A stretch of 64,000 bases of DNA from Vulcanimicrobiota bacterium (GCA_027452165.1 DAIDGX010000009.1:1-64000); one strand, 5' to 3'; shown: positions 41,353-50,524, counted from the stretch's first letter. Numbers and translations: made by a program. Notes: a model not told the origin generated them from the sequence alone.

Positions 41353-42789
41353 CTAATAACCGTTCTCTTTCACGAATGACGACGTCATCACGGCATCGGT
41401 CATGCCGTGGATCAGGCGTTTGTCCGCAGGTGCGATCGTCGCGAGCACGCCGCCGAGCGTCACGCTCGTGTCGCCGGTCACGAAGTAGTATGGGCATAGG
41501 CGCACGCGACCGTCGAACATGCGAATCTCACCCTCGGTACGATCGAGGTATGGCATGCGTATGCGCTTGCCCTTATGGAATCGCTGCAGGATATACGGCG
41601 TCCGTTCGAACGAGGCAAGGGCCTCGTCGAGGGCCGCTGCCCACGCCTCCTTGGTGAGATCGTTTGCAATCTTCACCCCGCGCGATCCCCACGCGAGCGC
41701 CGAAAATCCCGACGGCTTCACCACGTAATCGCGCTCGCTCTTGCCGAGATCGATCAGCGCGCGCCAATCTTGCACCGGCGTGCCGTTGGCGTGGAGATCG
41801 TGGATGAAGGCCTGCGGCGGCAGCGGGCGTGGATCCAGCACCCAGGTCTGCGGAAAGAGCGCGCGCAAGCGCGTAAAGGTCTCTTTGCCGAGTTCCGCCT
41901 GCCACAGCGACGCGAGGGCCGGGTGGTGGAAGAGCGCAAAGGCGAGCTTCTCTTCGAGCGCGGCCTTGGGCGGCGGCGTCATCTTCACGCGATTGTGCCG
42001 CGCGGCGTAGAGCATCAGCTCGTGCTTGGGAACGTTGAGCAGATCGAAGAGTTCGAAATTGCGATAGAGTGCGTCAAGCTTGTCCTCGCGGCCGTCGTCG
42101 AGACGAACGAAGAGCGCATCTTCGGTGAAGATGATCGCCTCGGGCGCGCAGACGTGCGCGATCGCTTCGCCGGTTGCGTTCACGGCCTGCGCGAGCCACG
42201 TCAACTCCGGCACGTAATCGGCGGATTCTTCGGAGACCACGATTGCCACGGTTGGGCGTGCCGCTCCGCTTGCGTGCGCGATCATGCGCGCGAATCCGTG
42301 CGCGATACCCTCCACGCCGCCGATCGACTCGATCCCGGCCTTGCAGTACGCCTGTGCGAGCGCCCCGACAAAGCCCATGCCTCCCGGAACGCTGTCGAGT
42401 TCCGAGGCGGTATAGCCGGTGTCCGTTAACAGAAGGTCCGGGCGGATGACGCCGGGGAGCTCTTGTTTGAAGCGATTCTGGCGCGCGAGCCGTACGATGT
42501 GCTCGGGCTTGCCGCGGTCGAGATATTCCGCCACGAACGCGGGCGCGGTGCCGCGGGCACTCCGGTTGTAGAGGCTATTGAGCGCGCGGTAGAAGGCGAG
42601 GAGATCGTTGCCGATGCGTTCGAGTTCGGCGACGGTTTTGGGGGACAATGCAAACGGCTCGGGACTTACGCGCCACGGAATCCGTTCGTGCTCGTCTTCG
42701 ATTTTGAAGAGGCCGTCCGGAAGCGAATCGTGGATGAACTGCGCTTGTTCACGAGCCGTGAGGTTCGGCGCACTGGCCGTACAGGACAT
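41353..42789 (-). CDS. ATP-grasp-like protein of unknown function
   Basis: The start ATG 42789 is chosen because AGGAG lies 10 bases upstream and the chain before it is low-complexity. The C-terminal part (residues about 355-450) has ATP-grasp features: DYVVKPSGFSALAWGSRGV (Lys and Gly-rich loop for ATP), PYILQRFHKGKR, and a Met/Phe-rich EIRMFDGRVRLCPYYFV strand. The N-terminal 300 residues are unlike common ligases. The arrangement recalls circularly permuted ATP-grasp ligases, such as glutathionylspermidine-synthase-like proteins. The substrates are unknown. Neighbours give no pathway. Confidence 0.65.
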   Translation of the reverse strand: MSCTASAPNLTAREQAQFIHDSLPDGLFKIEDEHERIPWRVSPEPFALSPKTVAELERIGNDLLAFYRALNSLYNRSARGTAPAFVAEYLDRGKPEHIVRLARQNRFKQELPGVIRPDLLLTDTGYTASELDSVPGGMGFVGALAQAYCKAGIESIGGVEGIAHGFARMIAHASGAARPTVAIVVSEESADYVPELTWLAQAVNATGEAIAHVCAPEAIIFTEDALFVRLDDGREDKLDALYRNFELFDLLNVPKHELMLYAARHNRVKMTPPPKAALEEKLAFALFHHPALASLWQAELGKETFTRLRALFPQTWVLDPRPLPPQAFIHDLHANGTPVQDWRALIDLGKSERDYVVKPSGFSALAWGSRGVKIANDLTKEAWAAALDEALASFERTPYILQRFHKGKRIRMPYLDRTEGEIRMFDGRVRLCPYYFVTGDTSVTLGGVLATIAPADKRLIHGMTDAVMTSSFVKENGY

Positions 42790-42925
42790 AGAAAAGCTAC
42801 TCCTACCGACAACAACCGTCGGGGATCTTGGCGCTGACGAACGCGATGTATCGACGTCGCATATTGTTCCCATAGATTGCCTCAAAGCCGTCGGGGTTGC
42901 AATCGACGGCGAGGCAGGCAAAGGG

Positions 42926-43309
42926 CTACTTGACGATGACCGCCCCGGGCGTGAGCAGCGCACTCTCGACCCGCACGAGCCCCCCCGCGTAGACGAGGGT
43001 CAAATGCAGGGTGCCGGTGATCCCAAGTGGGGCCAGATCGATGCTCTCGAGCAGACGCGAGGGGCCCTCAGCCGTGAGGAAACGCATGGTCGTCGTCCGG
43101 GCGATCGTATGGCCGCCCCCCGCATAGGAGGCCGCCACGATGAGCGCGACCTCGCCCGCGCCGGCCGGCTTCGATGCCTCGACGCAGTATCCCACGGCGA
43201 CCGGCGTCCCAAGAACGCTCAGCGTCTCGTGGGAGCAGGGCGCCTGGCCCGACGCCGCCGACGGCGAAGCGATGAGCAGAAGGAGCAGGGCTAGGGTTGC
43301 GTACTTCAT
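42926..43309 (-). CDS. Small secreted protein of unknown function
   Basis: Start ATG 43309 gives a clean signal peptide (MKYATLALLLLLIASPSAASG) and a mature protein of about 105 residues. Two cysteines (QAPCSHE and GYCVEA) may form a disulphide. The body is beta-rich. No family is recognised. It lies 136 bases upstream of the ATP-grasp-like gene on the same strand, so co-transcription is possible. Confidence 0.68.
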   Translation of the reverse strand: MKYATLALLLLLIASPSAASGQAPCSHETLSVLGTPVAVGYCVEASKPAGAGEVALIVAASYAGGGHTIARTTTMRFLTAEGPSRLLESIDLAPLGITGTLHLTLVYAGGLVRVESALLTPGAVIVK

Positions 43310-43390
43310 TCTGATGAGGGAACGGTTCGGCTTGCGAAAAGATCGCACCCTCGTCGACGCGCGGTTTGACGCGGGGCGTTATGCTAGAGC

Positions 43391-44212
43391 GTGGTGTCCA
43401 CCATCGACCTCATCGCCCTCGATCTCGACGGCACGCTCCTCGACTCCCACGACGCGATTTCGCCGGGTAATCGCGCGGCGATTCGCGCCGCCCTTGCGGC
43501 GGGCGTGCGTGTGGTGCTCGTCACCGGACGCGGTGCCGACGCGCCCGCGGCCTTCGCGCGCGAGCTCAACCTCAACCTCCCGGTCATCTGCGCGCATGGC
43601 GCCCTCACCAAGGACTTCCTAGCGAACAAGGTGCTGGGGCACATTCCCGTGCCGCTGGTGCATGCTAAACCGATGATCGAGTTTGCCGAGGCACATGAGC
43701 TCAATGTCGCGGTCTATCTCGACGAGTGCTTCCATCGCTTACGCTCGATGCCGCACTACATGGAGGACATGCACGGCCCGCACTGGCGCGACGTCGCGAG
43801 CTTCGGGCCGATCCTGGGGAGCGCACCGACGTTTCTGCGCTTCTTCGGACACGACGCGGTGCGCGCGGTGCGCGAGACGTTTGGCGATTTGCCGTTGCAC
43901 TTTAAATACGAGACGTGGGGTGACTTCGAAGAGCTTGCGGTGACGAGCATCGACGCCACGAAGAAGAACGCGCTCGAGCGTCTCTGCGCCGACCTCGGTG
44001 TCGTACCGGAACGGGTGCTCGCCGTCGGCGATTCCCGAAACGACGTTCCGATGCTGCGGTTTGCCGGCATCGGTGTCGCGATGGGCAACGCGCTTGCCGA
44101 GGTGCGGTCGGCCGTCAAATACGTAACCGCGAGCAACGACGACGACGGCGTCGCCCGCGCGATCGAGCGTTTTGTCCTCAATCCCCCCGCCGACGAGCAG
44201 AAGAGCGCGTAA
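43391..44212 (+). CDS. Cof-type HAD hydrolase
   Basis: The 273-residue protein has HAD motif I ALDLDGTLLDS, motif II VLVTGRG, and the C-terminal Lys/Asp motifs ATKKNALERLC and AVGDSRNDVPML with the C2-type cap in between. Such enzymes dephosphorylate sugar phosphates, flavin nucleotides or similar compounds. The start is GTG 43391; GTG 43394 is equally possible and neither has a good ribosome site. The next small gene starts 2 bases after the stop, so it heads the molybdopterin-containing run. Confidence 0.9.
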   Translation: MVSTIDLIALDLDGTLLDSHDAISPGNRAAIRAALAAGVRVVLVTGRGADAPAAFARELNLNLPVICAHGALTKDFLANKVLGHIPVPLVHAKPMIEFAEAHELNVAVYLDECFHRLRSMPHYMEDMHGPHWRDVASFGPILGSAPTFLRFFGHDAVRAVRETFGDLPLHFKYETWGDFEELAVTSIDATKKNALERLCADLGVVPERVLAVGDSRNDVPMLRFAGIGVAMGNALAEVRSAVKYVTASNDDDGVARAIERFVLNPPADEQKSA

Positions 44213-44214
44213 CG

Positions 44215-44472
44215 ATGAACAACGCTAATCCGAGTCCCGCATACGAGGCCCAACTGCGTGCGATCCTGACCGCTTATGATTGGCAGGCGCTTCGCGAGTT
44301 CGCGCGCGCGCAGAGCCAGATTCCCGACGACATCTATGCCAAGGACCAGCACTTCTGGGAGGTGATGTTGCACAAGCTGATCTGCAATCGGATCGACATG
44401 CTCGCGCTTCACGAGTCCGCGCGCGCGTGGCTCGCCGAACGCGGATATACGGCCGATATCGGTGGCTACTGA
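44215..44472 (+). CDS. Small protein of unknown function before moaD
   Basis: This 85-residue, mostly helical protein has no signal peptide or recognised domain (the central AYDWQALREFARAQSQIPDD is Ala/Glu-rich). It starts 2 bases after the HAD gene and overlaps moaD by 11 bases, so it is a real member of the run. Its conserved-looking spacing and Trp/His residues suggest a folded protein. The function is unknown. Confidence 0.7.
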   Translation: MNNANPSPAYEAQLRAILTAYDWQALREFARAQSQIPDDIYAKDQHFWEVMLHKLICNRIDMLALHESARAWLAERGYTADIGGY

Positions 44473-44725
44473 GACGATCCGCGTAAAGGTGCGGGCCTTT
44501 GCGCGGTTGCGAGAACTCCTCGGTGCGGGAGACTTTGAGCTTGAGCTGCCCGACGGCGCGACGCTTGTGACACTGTGGGAAACGCTACGCCTACGCAATA
44601 GAGCGATCGATGCGCTCGGCGCGAGCACGCGCATGGCGCGCAACGGCCGTGTCGCTGCGCTCTTGAACGTGGCGCTCGCCGACGGCGACGAGATCGCTCT
44701 GCTTCCCCCCGTCGGAGGCGGTTAG
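44462..44725 (+). CDS. moaD: Molybdopterin synthase sulfur carrier subunit MoaD
   Basis: The 87-residue ubiquitin-like protein begins with a beta-grasp strand (IRVKVRAFARLRELLG) and ends in PPVGGG, the Gly-Gly tail needed for thiocarboxylation. It brings sulfur to MoaE during molybdopterin synthesis. The GTG start at 44462 overlaps the previous gene, and moaE starts two bases after its stop. The MoeB-like activating gene is three genes downstream. Confidence 0.93.
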   Translation: MATETIRVKVRAFARLRELLGAGDFELELPDGATLVTLWETLRLRNRAIDALGASTRMARNGRVAALLNVALADGDEIALLPPVGGG

Positions 44726-44727
44726 CC

Positions 44728-45144
44728 GTGCTTCGCATCGCGCCCGAGCCGATCGACCCGCGCGCGCTCGAGCACGCGCTGCGCCGCGACGGAGACGGCG
44801 GTATCGTCACGTTTCTCGGCGTCGTACGCGACCGGGCAAACGATGGGCGCGCGGTCAGGGGCCTTGCATACGAAGCACATGAAGAGCTCGCGCTCGCCGA
44901 GTTTGTCGAGATTGCGCGCGAGGCGTCCGAGCGTTTTGGCGACGTTCGGGTGGCGATCGTCCATCGCGTGGGTGAGTTGGCGATCGGAGAGATCGCGGTC
45001 GCCGTTTGCGCGGCGAGCCCTCATCGTGCGGCGGCCTTTGCTGCGTGCGCGTACGCGATCGATCAGCTGAAGGAGCGCGCGGCGATTTGGAAGCACGAGC
45101 AGTATGCCGACGGAACGGAAGCCTGGATTGCCAATGAGTGTTGA
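44728..45144 (+). CDS. moaE: Molybdopterin synthase catalytic subunit MoaE
   Basis: The 138-residue protein has the MoaE pattern: GGIVTFLGVVRDRANDG near residue 25, then VAIVHRVGELAIGEIAVAV and the active-site segment LKERAAIWKHEQYADG with Lys/Lys-type residues. It adds two sulfurs to cyclic pyranopterin to give molybdopterin. The GTG start at 44728 lies 2 bases after moaD. Its end overlaps the alpha/beta hydrolase gene by 11 bases. Confidence 0.94.
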   Translation: MLRIAPEPIDPRALEHALRRDGDGGIVTFLGVVRDRANDGRAVRGLAYEAHEELALAEFVEIAREASERFGDVRVAIVHRVGELAIGEIAVAVCAASPHRAAAFAACAYAIDQLKERAAIWKHEQYADGTEAWIANEC

Positions 45145-45853
45145 GCTGTTTCGGGTGCATGCACGCACCAATGATGTGGCCGTGCTGCGATACGTACCCC
45201 GGCGGGCGCGTGGCGTCACGCTCGTGGCCGGACACGGCTACTCCTCGAGCAAGCACAATCTCGACGCGTTGTGTGCGTTTCTCGCAAGCCACGGGTTCGG
45301 CGTGTATAGTCTTGATTTTCCGGGGCACAAACTCGGCGCGAGCGGCGGGGTGTTGCGCGGCATCGAGGATTGCATCGATGCGATGCAAGCGGTAATCGCA
45401 CACGCGCGCGAAGACGGCGCGCAACCGATATACACGCTTGGCCATAGCATGGGCGCGATGACGGCGCTCTTTGCCGCTGCGAGCGACCCGTCGGTTGCGG
45501 GCGCGATCGCGATTGCGACCGGCTACGGCCGCCCGAGCGCGCTTGCCACCTTGCGCGCCGCGGGCGCGACCGATTTTCGTGCCTCGTATGTCGATGGCGT
45601 CGATCTTCCGGCGCTCGTGGAGGGCGTCGATGCCTACTACGCGCGGTTACTGCCGCAGTTGTCCGGGCGTCCCGTGCTCTACGTCGCGGCCTCGCGCGAC
45701 GGTATGGTGAGCCCCGCAAGCGTACGCGAGTTGCACGATCGTGCTCCCGAACCGAAGTCGTTCGTGACGATCGAAAGCGATCATACCTATGCCGGCGAAC
45801 ATGCGCGCGGTGAGGTGTTGCAATGGTTAGACGCGCTCCATCGGCGGGCGTGA
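45134..45853 (+). CDS. Alpha/beta hydrolase
   Basis: The ATG 45134 overlaps the end of moaE and gives a 239-residue alpha/beta hydrolase. The nucleophile elbow is GHSMGAM, the oxyanion loop is in VAGHGYSSSKHN, and the catalytic Asp and His are in RDGMVSPAS and ESDHTYAG. It is a cytoplasmic lipase- or esterase-like enzyme with an unknown substrate. Its location inside a molybdopterin cluster may reflect chance co-transcription. The next gene overlaps by GTGA if its start is at 45850. Confidence 0.87.
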   Translation: MSVELFRVHARTNDVAVLRYVPRRARGVTLVAGHGYSSSKHNLDALCAFLASHGFGVYSLDFPGHKLGASGGVLRGIEDCIDAMQAVIAHAREDGAQPIYTLGHSMGAMTALFAAASDPSVAGAIAIATGYGRPSALATLRAAGATDFRASYVDGVDLPALVEGVDAYYARLLPQLSGRPVLYVAASRDGMVSPASVRELHDRAPEPKSFVTIESDHTYAGEHARGEVLQWLDALHRRA

Positions 45854-46959
45854 ACTTGGCGGGTACTCCTGCGCTACGCCGCTACAGCCGTCATCTGTTG
45901 ATTCCCGAGGTCGGGCTTGCCGGCCAAGAGCGCCTAGCAGCCGCGCGCGTGCTCGTTATCGGTGCGGGCGGATTGGGTTCGCCCGTGCTGCAGTACCTCG
46001 CTGCCGCGGGGGTCGGACGCATCGGTATCATGGACGATGATACCGTCGATGAGACGAACCTGCAGCGCCAAACGATCTTTACGACATCCGACATCGGCGT
46101 TGCGAAGGCACGGGCGGCGGCGGCGTACGTCCACGCGCTCAACCCGTACGTTGCGGTCGATCCGATTCCGCTGCGCTTTGCGCCGGAGAACGCGCGCGAA
46201 CTCGTGCGGCTCTACGACGTCGTCGTCGATTGCACGGATCGCTTCCCGACGCGCTACCTCATCAACGACGCGTGCGTGCTCGAGGGAAAGCCCGACGTCT
46301 ATGCCTCGATCTTTCGCTTCGACGGTCAGGTGAGCGTCTTTCACGCGCATGGCGGGCCATGCTACCGCTGTCTCTACCCCGAGGCGCCGCCCGTGGGAAG
46401 CGTTCCGTCATGCGCGGAGGGCGGCGTGCTCGGCGTACTCGGCGGTATCGTTGGCACGCTACAGGCAAGCGAAGCGCTCAAGTTGCTGCTTGGCATCGGT
46501 GAGCCGCTGGTCGGACGCCTCAATCTGATCGATGCGCTCGGCGGCCGGATGCACGAGGTGCGCTTCGAACGCGATCCGGACTGCGCGATCTGCGGCGAGG
46601 TGCCGACGATCCGCGAGGCGCGCTTGATGGACGACGACGAGGAACCTGTGCCGGGCGAAGAACTTGGCCCCGAGGAGTTGGATGCGGCGCTGCGTGAGGC
46701 GGTGCTGCTCGACGTACGTGAGCCGCACGAAGTGGTACTCGGCATCGTCGAGGATGCGCTCCATCTTCCGGCGTCGCAACTCGAAGCGCGCTTGCACGAA
46801 CTCGATCTCACGACGCACTACATCGTCGCGTGCCGTGTCGGCTCGAAATCGCGCTGGGCCGTTCAACGTCTGCGCGATGCGGGATTCACACGCGTGCGCC
46901 ATCTACGCGGCGGGTTGCTGGCATACGCTGCGACCCGGCCCGAGTTCGCGTTTTTCTGA
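45850..46959 (+). CDS. moeB: MoeB/ThiF-type adenylyltransferase fused to rhodanese
   Basis: The enzyme starts either at ATG 45823 or at GTG 45850; I prefer 45850, which overlaps the hydrolase stop as GTGA. The first 250 residues are an E1-like domain: ATP loop VIGAGGLGSPVLQYLAAAGVG, Asp/Asn/Arg site VDETNLQRQTIF, zinc pair CYRC and a later CAIC, and the catalytic Cys region PSCAEGGVLGVLGG. The last 100 residues form a rhodanese with active Cys in ACRVGSKSRWA. It adenylates and sulfurises the MoaD C-terminus, with rhodanese supplying persulfide. It may serve ThiS too. Confidence 0.92.
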   Translation: MNLAGTPALRRYSRHLLIPEVGLAGQERLAAARVLVIGAGGLGSPVLQYLAAAGVGRIGIMDDDTVDETNLQRQTIFTTSDIGVAKARAAAAYVHALNPYVAVDPIPLRFAPENARELVRLYDVVVDCTDRFPTRYLINDACVLEGKPDVYASIFRFDGQVSVFHAHGGPCYRCLYPEAPPVGSVPSCAEGGVLGVLGGIVGTLQASEALKLLLGIGEPLVGRLNLIDALGGRMHEVRFERDPDCAICGEVPTIREARLMDDDEEPVPGEELGPEELDAALREAVLLDVREPHEVVLGIVEDALHLPASQLEARLHELDLTTHYIVACRVGSKSRWAVQRLRDAGFTRVRHLRGGLLAYAATRPEFAFF

Positions 46960-47810
46960 TGCGCACCGCGCCGTTCGGCGCGACGGGCGTCGCGCTGCCC
47001 GCGATCGGACAAGGCACGTGGGACCTCCCCGAATCCGGCGCGCGCCGCCGCGAAGCCCAACGGGCGATAGCGCACGGCATCGAACTCGGCATGACGCACA
47101 TCGATACGGCGGAGATGTACGGTGCGGGTGGCGTGGAGGAGATGCTCGGCGAGGCGATCGCGGGCATTCCGCGTGAACGCGTCTTCGTGACGAGCAAAGT
47201 GCTTCCGAGTAACGCGACCTACGAGGGCACGATCGCGGCGTGCGAGCGCAGCTTGCGTCGCCTACGGCTCGCGTATCTCGATTGCTATCTGTTGCACTGG
47301 CCCAGCCACGTGCCGCTGGCTGAGACGATGGGTGCGCTCCGCTCGCTCGTTGAGATGGGAAAGACGCGTTTCGTCGGCGTCAGCAATTTTGACACGCAGG
47401 AGATGCTGGAGGCGCAGCGTGCGCTCGGCGACGTGCCGCTCGCCTGCAATCAGGTGCTGTATCATCTGCACGCGCGTGGTATCGAGCACGATCTGCTCCC
47501 GGCTGCGCGTGCCGCCGGAATCGCGGTCGTCGGGTACACGCCCTTCGGGCGTGGCACGTTCCCGCGTGAAGCGGCGCAACCGGCCGGTCTGCTTGGCCGC
47601 ATCGCAGCCAAGCACGGTGTGACGGCGCGAGCCGTGATTCTTGCGTTCTTGACGCGCGGCGAACAGGTGTTGGCGATTCCGAAAGCCTCGAGTATCGCGC
47701 ACGTCGATGACAATGCCGGCGCCTCGGATCTGCGGCTGGATGCCGAGGACGTGGCTGCAATCGATGCTGCCTTCCCACGTGGCGATGCCGGACCTCTTGC
47801 AACGCTCTGA
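46959..47810 (+). CDS. Aldo/keto reductase
   Basis: The ATG 46959 overlaps the moeB-like stop by one base (TGATG) and begins a 283-residue TIM-barrel oxidoreductase. The catalytic tetrad is visible: Asp in HIDTAEMYG with its Tyr, Lys in VTSKVLPSN and His in YLLHWPSH. NADPH contacts are near IPKASSIAHVDDN. It reduces carbonyl compounds; the substrate is unknown. It overlaps queG by 26 bases and lies within the molybdopterin run. Confidence 0.92.
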   Translation: MRTAPFGATGVALPAIGQGTWDLPESGARRREAQRAIAHGIELGMTHIDTAEMYGAGGVEEMLGEAIAGIPRERVFVTSKVLPSNATYEGTIAACERSLRRLRLAYLDCYLLHWPSHVPLAETMGALRSLVEMGKTRFVGVSNFDTQEMLEAQRALGDVPLACNQVLYHLHARGIEHDLLPAARAAGIAVVGYTPFGRGTFPREAAQPAGLLGRIAAKHGVTARAVILAFLTRGEQVLAIPKASSIAHVDDNAGASDLRLDAEDVAAIDAAFPRGDAGPLATL

Positions 47811-48936
47811 TCCGGCCGCGATCAAGGCGCGCGCCGTCACGATTGCGCGTGCCCACGGCGCGGCTGACGTGCGCGTTGCGGCCGCCGTCCCCGATCGGGC
47901 GAGTCGCGAGCGCATGGCCGCGTCGTTTGCGCGGGGCGATTTTGCCACGTGGGGCTACGATGCCGCGTACGCACAGCGCGCAAACGATCCGCGCGAGTTG
48001 CTCGAGGGAGCGCTTAGCGTCATCTGCATCGTGGTCCCGTACGCGACGCCGCATCCGAAGCGCATCCCACCGCTGCATGGACGCGTTTCGAACTATGCGT
48101 GGTCGGAAGACTACCATCGACGCATGCGCGAACTCTTGCGTCTGGTCGCGGCGGAGATCGATGCGGCAGCCGGGGCACCGGTGACCGCGATCGCGTGCGA
48201 TACCAAACCGCTCGCCGAACGCGCCTTTGCCGCACGAGCCGGGGTTGGCTGGGTGGGCAAGCATACGAATCTGATCTCACCGCATGCCGGCTCTTTCGTC
48301 TTCTTAGGAGAGATCGTCACGACGCTCGCGCTACCGCTCGACGAGCCGTTACGCAAGACGTGCGGCGCCTGCACGCGCTGCGTCGATGCGTGTCCTACCG
48401 GCGCACTGCGGGGCGACTATACGATCGACGCGACCCGCTGCATTGCTGACCTCACTCAGCGTACCGACGCCGTGCCGCGTGCCCTGCGGCCATGGATGGG
48501 CTTGTGGACCTGGGGATGTGATCTTTGCCAAGCAGTCTGCCCGCCGACGCAACGGGCCGGCGTGCGCGGGGCGCCATCCTTCGCGCCCTTTGACGGCGCC
48601 ACCGCGCAACCGTCGCTCGTCGCGTTGCTGCGGCTGCGTAGCGGTGAATTCAAGCGGCGCTACGAGCGCACCGCGATGGGCTGGCGTGGTGCCGCGATCT
48701 TGCGGCGCAACGCGGCGATCGCGCTCGGAAACGCGCTCGACCGCAGTGCGGTTGGGGTCCTCGCCGAAGCACTGCGCGAGGATCCGCATCCGATGGTTCG
48801 AGGTGCTGCGGCCTGGGCGCTGGGGCGCATCGGCGCGCCGGCGGCCCGCGCGTCCTTGCGTACGCTGCGCAACGGCGAAGCCGATGCAACGGTTCTGGAA
48901 GAGATCGACGCTGCTTTGAAAGCGGGCGGAGCATGA
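47785..48936 (+). CDS. queG: Epoxyqueuosine reductase QueG
   Basis: The start ATG 47785 is chosen because the chain before it is not conserved; it overlaps the aldo/keto reductase end by 26 bases. The 383-residue protein has the cobalamin-binding N-terminal half, the region YHRRMRELLRL, and two 4Fe-4S motifs: CGACTRCVDACPTGAL and WGCDLCQAVCPP. The last 90 residues are HEAT-type repeats. It reduces epoxyqueuosine to queuosine in the tRNA wobble position. It overlaps moaA by four bases. Confidence 0.94.
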   Translation: MPDLLQRSDPAAIKARAVTIARAHGAADVRVAAAVPDRASRERMAASFARGDFATWGYDAAYAQRANDPRELLEGALSVICIVVPYATPHPKRIPPLHGRVSNYAWSEDYHRRMRELLRLVAAEIDAAAGAPVTAIACDTKPLAERAFAARAGVGWVGKHTNLISPHAGSFVFLGEIVTTLALPLDEPLRKTCGACTRCVDACPTGALRGDYTIDATRCIADLTQRTDAVPRALRPWMGLWTWGCDLCQAVCPPTQRAGVRGAPSFAPFDGATAQPSLVALLRLRSGEFKRRYERTAMGWRGAAILRRNAAIALGNALDRSAVGVLAEALREDPHPMVRGAAAWALGRIGAPAARASLRTLRNGEADATVLEEIDAALKAGGA

Positions 48937-49943
48937 CCCACACGATCGATCTGACGCAGGCGCTCGCCGATGCGTTCGATCGCCCCATCACCTACCTGCG
49001 CGTCTCCGTGACCGACAAGTGCAACTTGCGCTGTGTCTATTGCATGCCCGAATCCGGCTTGCCGTGGCTGGAGCGCGACGAGCTGCTGCGCTATGAGGAG
49101 ATCGTCGAAATCGTGCGTGCCGCGGCGAGCGTGGGGGTTCGCACGGTACGCCTAACCGGCGGCGAGCCGCTCGTACGGCGCGATCTCGATCGCCTGGTCG
49201 CGGGTATCCGCGCGATCGACGGGATCGAGGAGATCGCGCTCTCCACGAACGCCGTGCTCTTGGACGAACAACTGCCGGCGTTGTTGCGCGCAGGGTTGAC
49301 CCGCGTGAACGTGTCGCTCGACACGTTGCGTGAGGAACGGTTTGTCGATATCGCCCGGCGCCCGGGGCTCGACCGCGTGTTGCGCGGCATCGATGCGGCG
49401 ATCGAAGCCGGACTCTCGCCGGTCAAGCTCAATTGCGTCGTCATGCGTGGGAAGAACGACGACGAGATCGCCGCCTTTGCCGGCCTTACCCGGACCAAGG
49501 CGATCTTCGTGCGCTTCATCGAGGTGATGCCCGTGCATGAGAATCTGGAGCTCCAACGCGAGCACTATGTGCCCTCGGACGAGATTCTCGAACGCGTGCG
49601 AGCGATCGGCGAGATCGCACCCGTGGCCGGGCCTGTTGGGAACGGTCCGGCCCGATACTTCGCGTTCGCGGGGGCACCGGGCGCGATCGGGGTGATCAGC
49701 CCGCTCTCGCACGAGTACTGCGAACGTTGCAACCGCGTGCGTCTCACGGCCGACGGCCGCCTGCGCCTCTGCCTCTTCGGCGACCAGCACGTGGATCTGC
49801 GCACGCCGCTGCGCGCGGGAGCCTCGACCGGCGACCTGGCCGCGATGCTGCGGGCGGCGATGACGATCAAGCCTCAGCGTCACCACCTGCAACTGGGCGA
49901 GGCCTCGTCGCGGATGCGGGCGTTTTCCGAGATCGGTGGGTAG
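48933..49943 (+). CDS. moaA: GTP 3',8-cyclase MoaA
   Basis: The 336-residue radical SAM enzyme has the N-terminal cluster motif TDKCNLRCVYCMPE and the C-terminal 4Fe-4S motif CERCNRVRLTADGRLRLCLFG, and it ends in Gly-Gly, which is needed for activity in MoaA. It performs the first step of molybdenum cofactor synthesis. The start ATG 48933 overlaps queG (ATGA). It ends the run that begins with the HAD gene at 43391. moaC, mogA, moeA and mobA are not in the window. Confidence 0.96.
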   Translation: MTHTIDLTQALADAFDRPITYLRVSVTDKCNLRCVYCMPESGLPWLERDELLRYEEIVEIVRAAASVGVRTVRLTGGEPLVRRDLDRLVAGIRAIDGIEEIALSTNAVLLDEQLPALLRAGLTRVNVSLDTLREERFVDIARRPGLDRVLRGIDAAIEAGLSPVKLNCVVMRGKNDDEIAAFAGLTRTKAIFVRFIEVMPVHENLELQREHYVPSDEILERVRAIGEIAPVAGPVGNGPARYFAFAGAPGAIGVISPLSHEYCERCNRVRLTADGRLRLCLFGDQHVDLRTPLRAGASTGDLAAMLRAAMTIKPQRHHLQLGEASSRMRAFSEIGG

Positions 49944-49999
49944 CCGGTCACAGGCGGCGAAGCCCATCCGTTAACGCGCTACGAAGAGGAGGGCCACGG

Positions 50000-50524
50000 A
50001 TGGAGGAGGTCTACCTCGCGACCGGTTCGACCGAGTCGAGAGCGCACGCCCGGGTCGAGGATCTCGCTCGGGAGTACCAGACGAAGCTTGCGCGTTACCT
50101 TCGCCGGATGGTCGGAGATAGCGACGTCGCGCTCGATCTCACGCAAGACGTATTCTTTGCTGCATTTCGCACGCTTCGGAGCGATCCCGAACGTCCGTTG
50201 ACCGCCGGATGGCTCTACAAAACGGCGACGAATGGCGCGATATCGTTCTTGCGGCGTAAAAAGATCATCCGCATGCTTCCGCTCGACCGCGACCACGATG
50301 TCCACTCGTGGCGTATCGACGAGCAGAGCGCGGTCTCGCTCGATCTCCAATCGGCGATCGACCGGTTACCGCCGGAGCAAGCGTCGGCGGTGCTGCTCAC
50401 AAGCTATGCGGGATACTCGTCGCACGAAGCCGCGGCGATCCTTGGAACCACGGCCGACGCGGTACGCCAGCGCGTCTGCCGTGCGATGAAAACACTGCGT
50501 ACGATCATGACGGAGACATCGTGA
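50000..50524 (+). CDS. ECF-type RNA polymerase sigma factor
   Basis: The ATG 50000 has GAGGAGGG 7 bases upstream and gives a 174-residue sigma factor. Region 2 spans about residues 22-90 (LRRMVGDSDVALDLTQDVFFAAF), and region 4 about 115-168 (LPPEQASAVLLTSYAGYSSHEAAAILGTTADAVRQRV), with the helix-turn-helix that binds the -35 element. The gene ends at the GTG of the zinc-finger/TonB protein (GTGA overlap), the common position for an anti-sigma factor. The promoter it recognises is not evident. It may be autoregulated. Confidence 0.92.
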   Translation: MEEVYLATGSTESRAHARVEDLAREYQTKLARYLRRMVGDSDVALDLTQDVFFAAFRTLRSDPERPLTAGWLYKTATNGAISFLRRKKIIRMLPLDRDHDVHSWRIDEQSAVSLDLQSAIDRLPPEQASAVLLTSYAGYSSHEAAAILGTTADAVRQRVCRAMKTLRTIMTETS

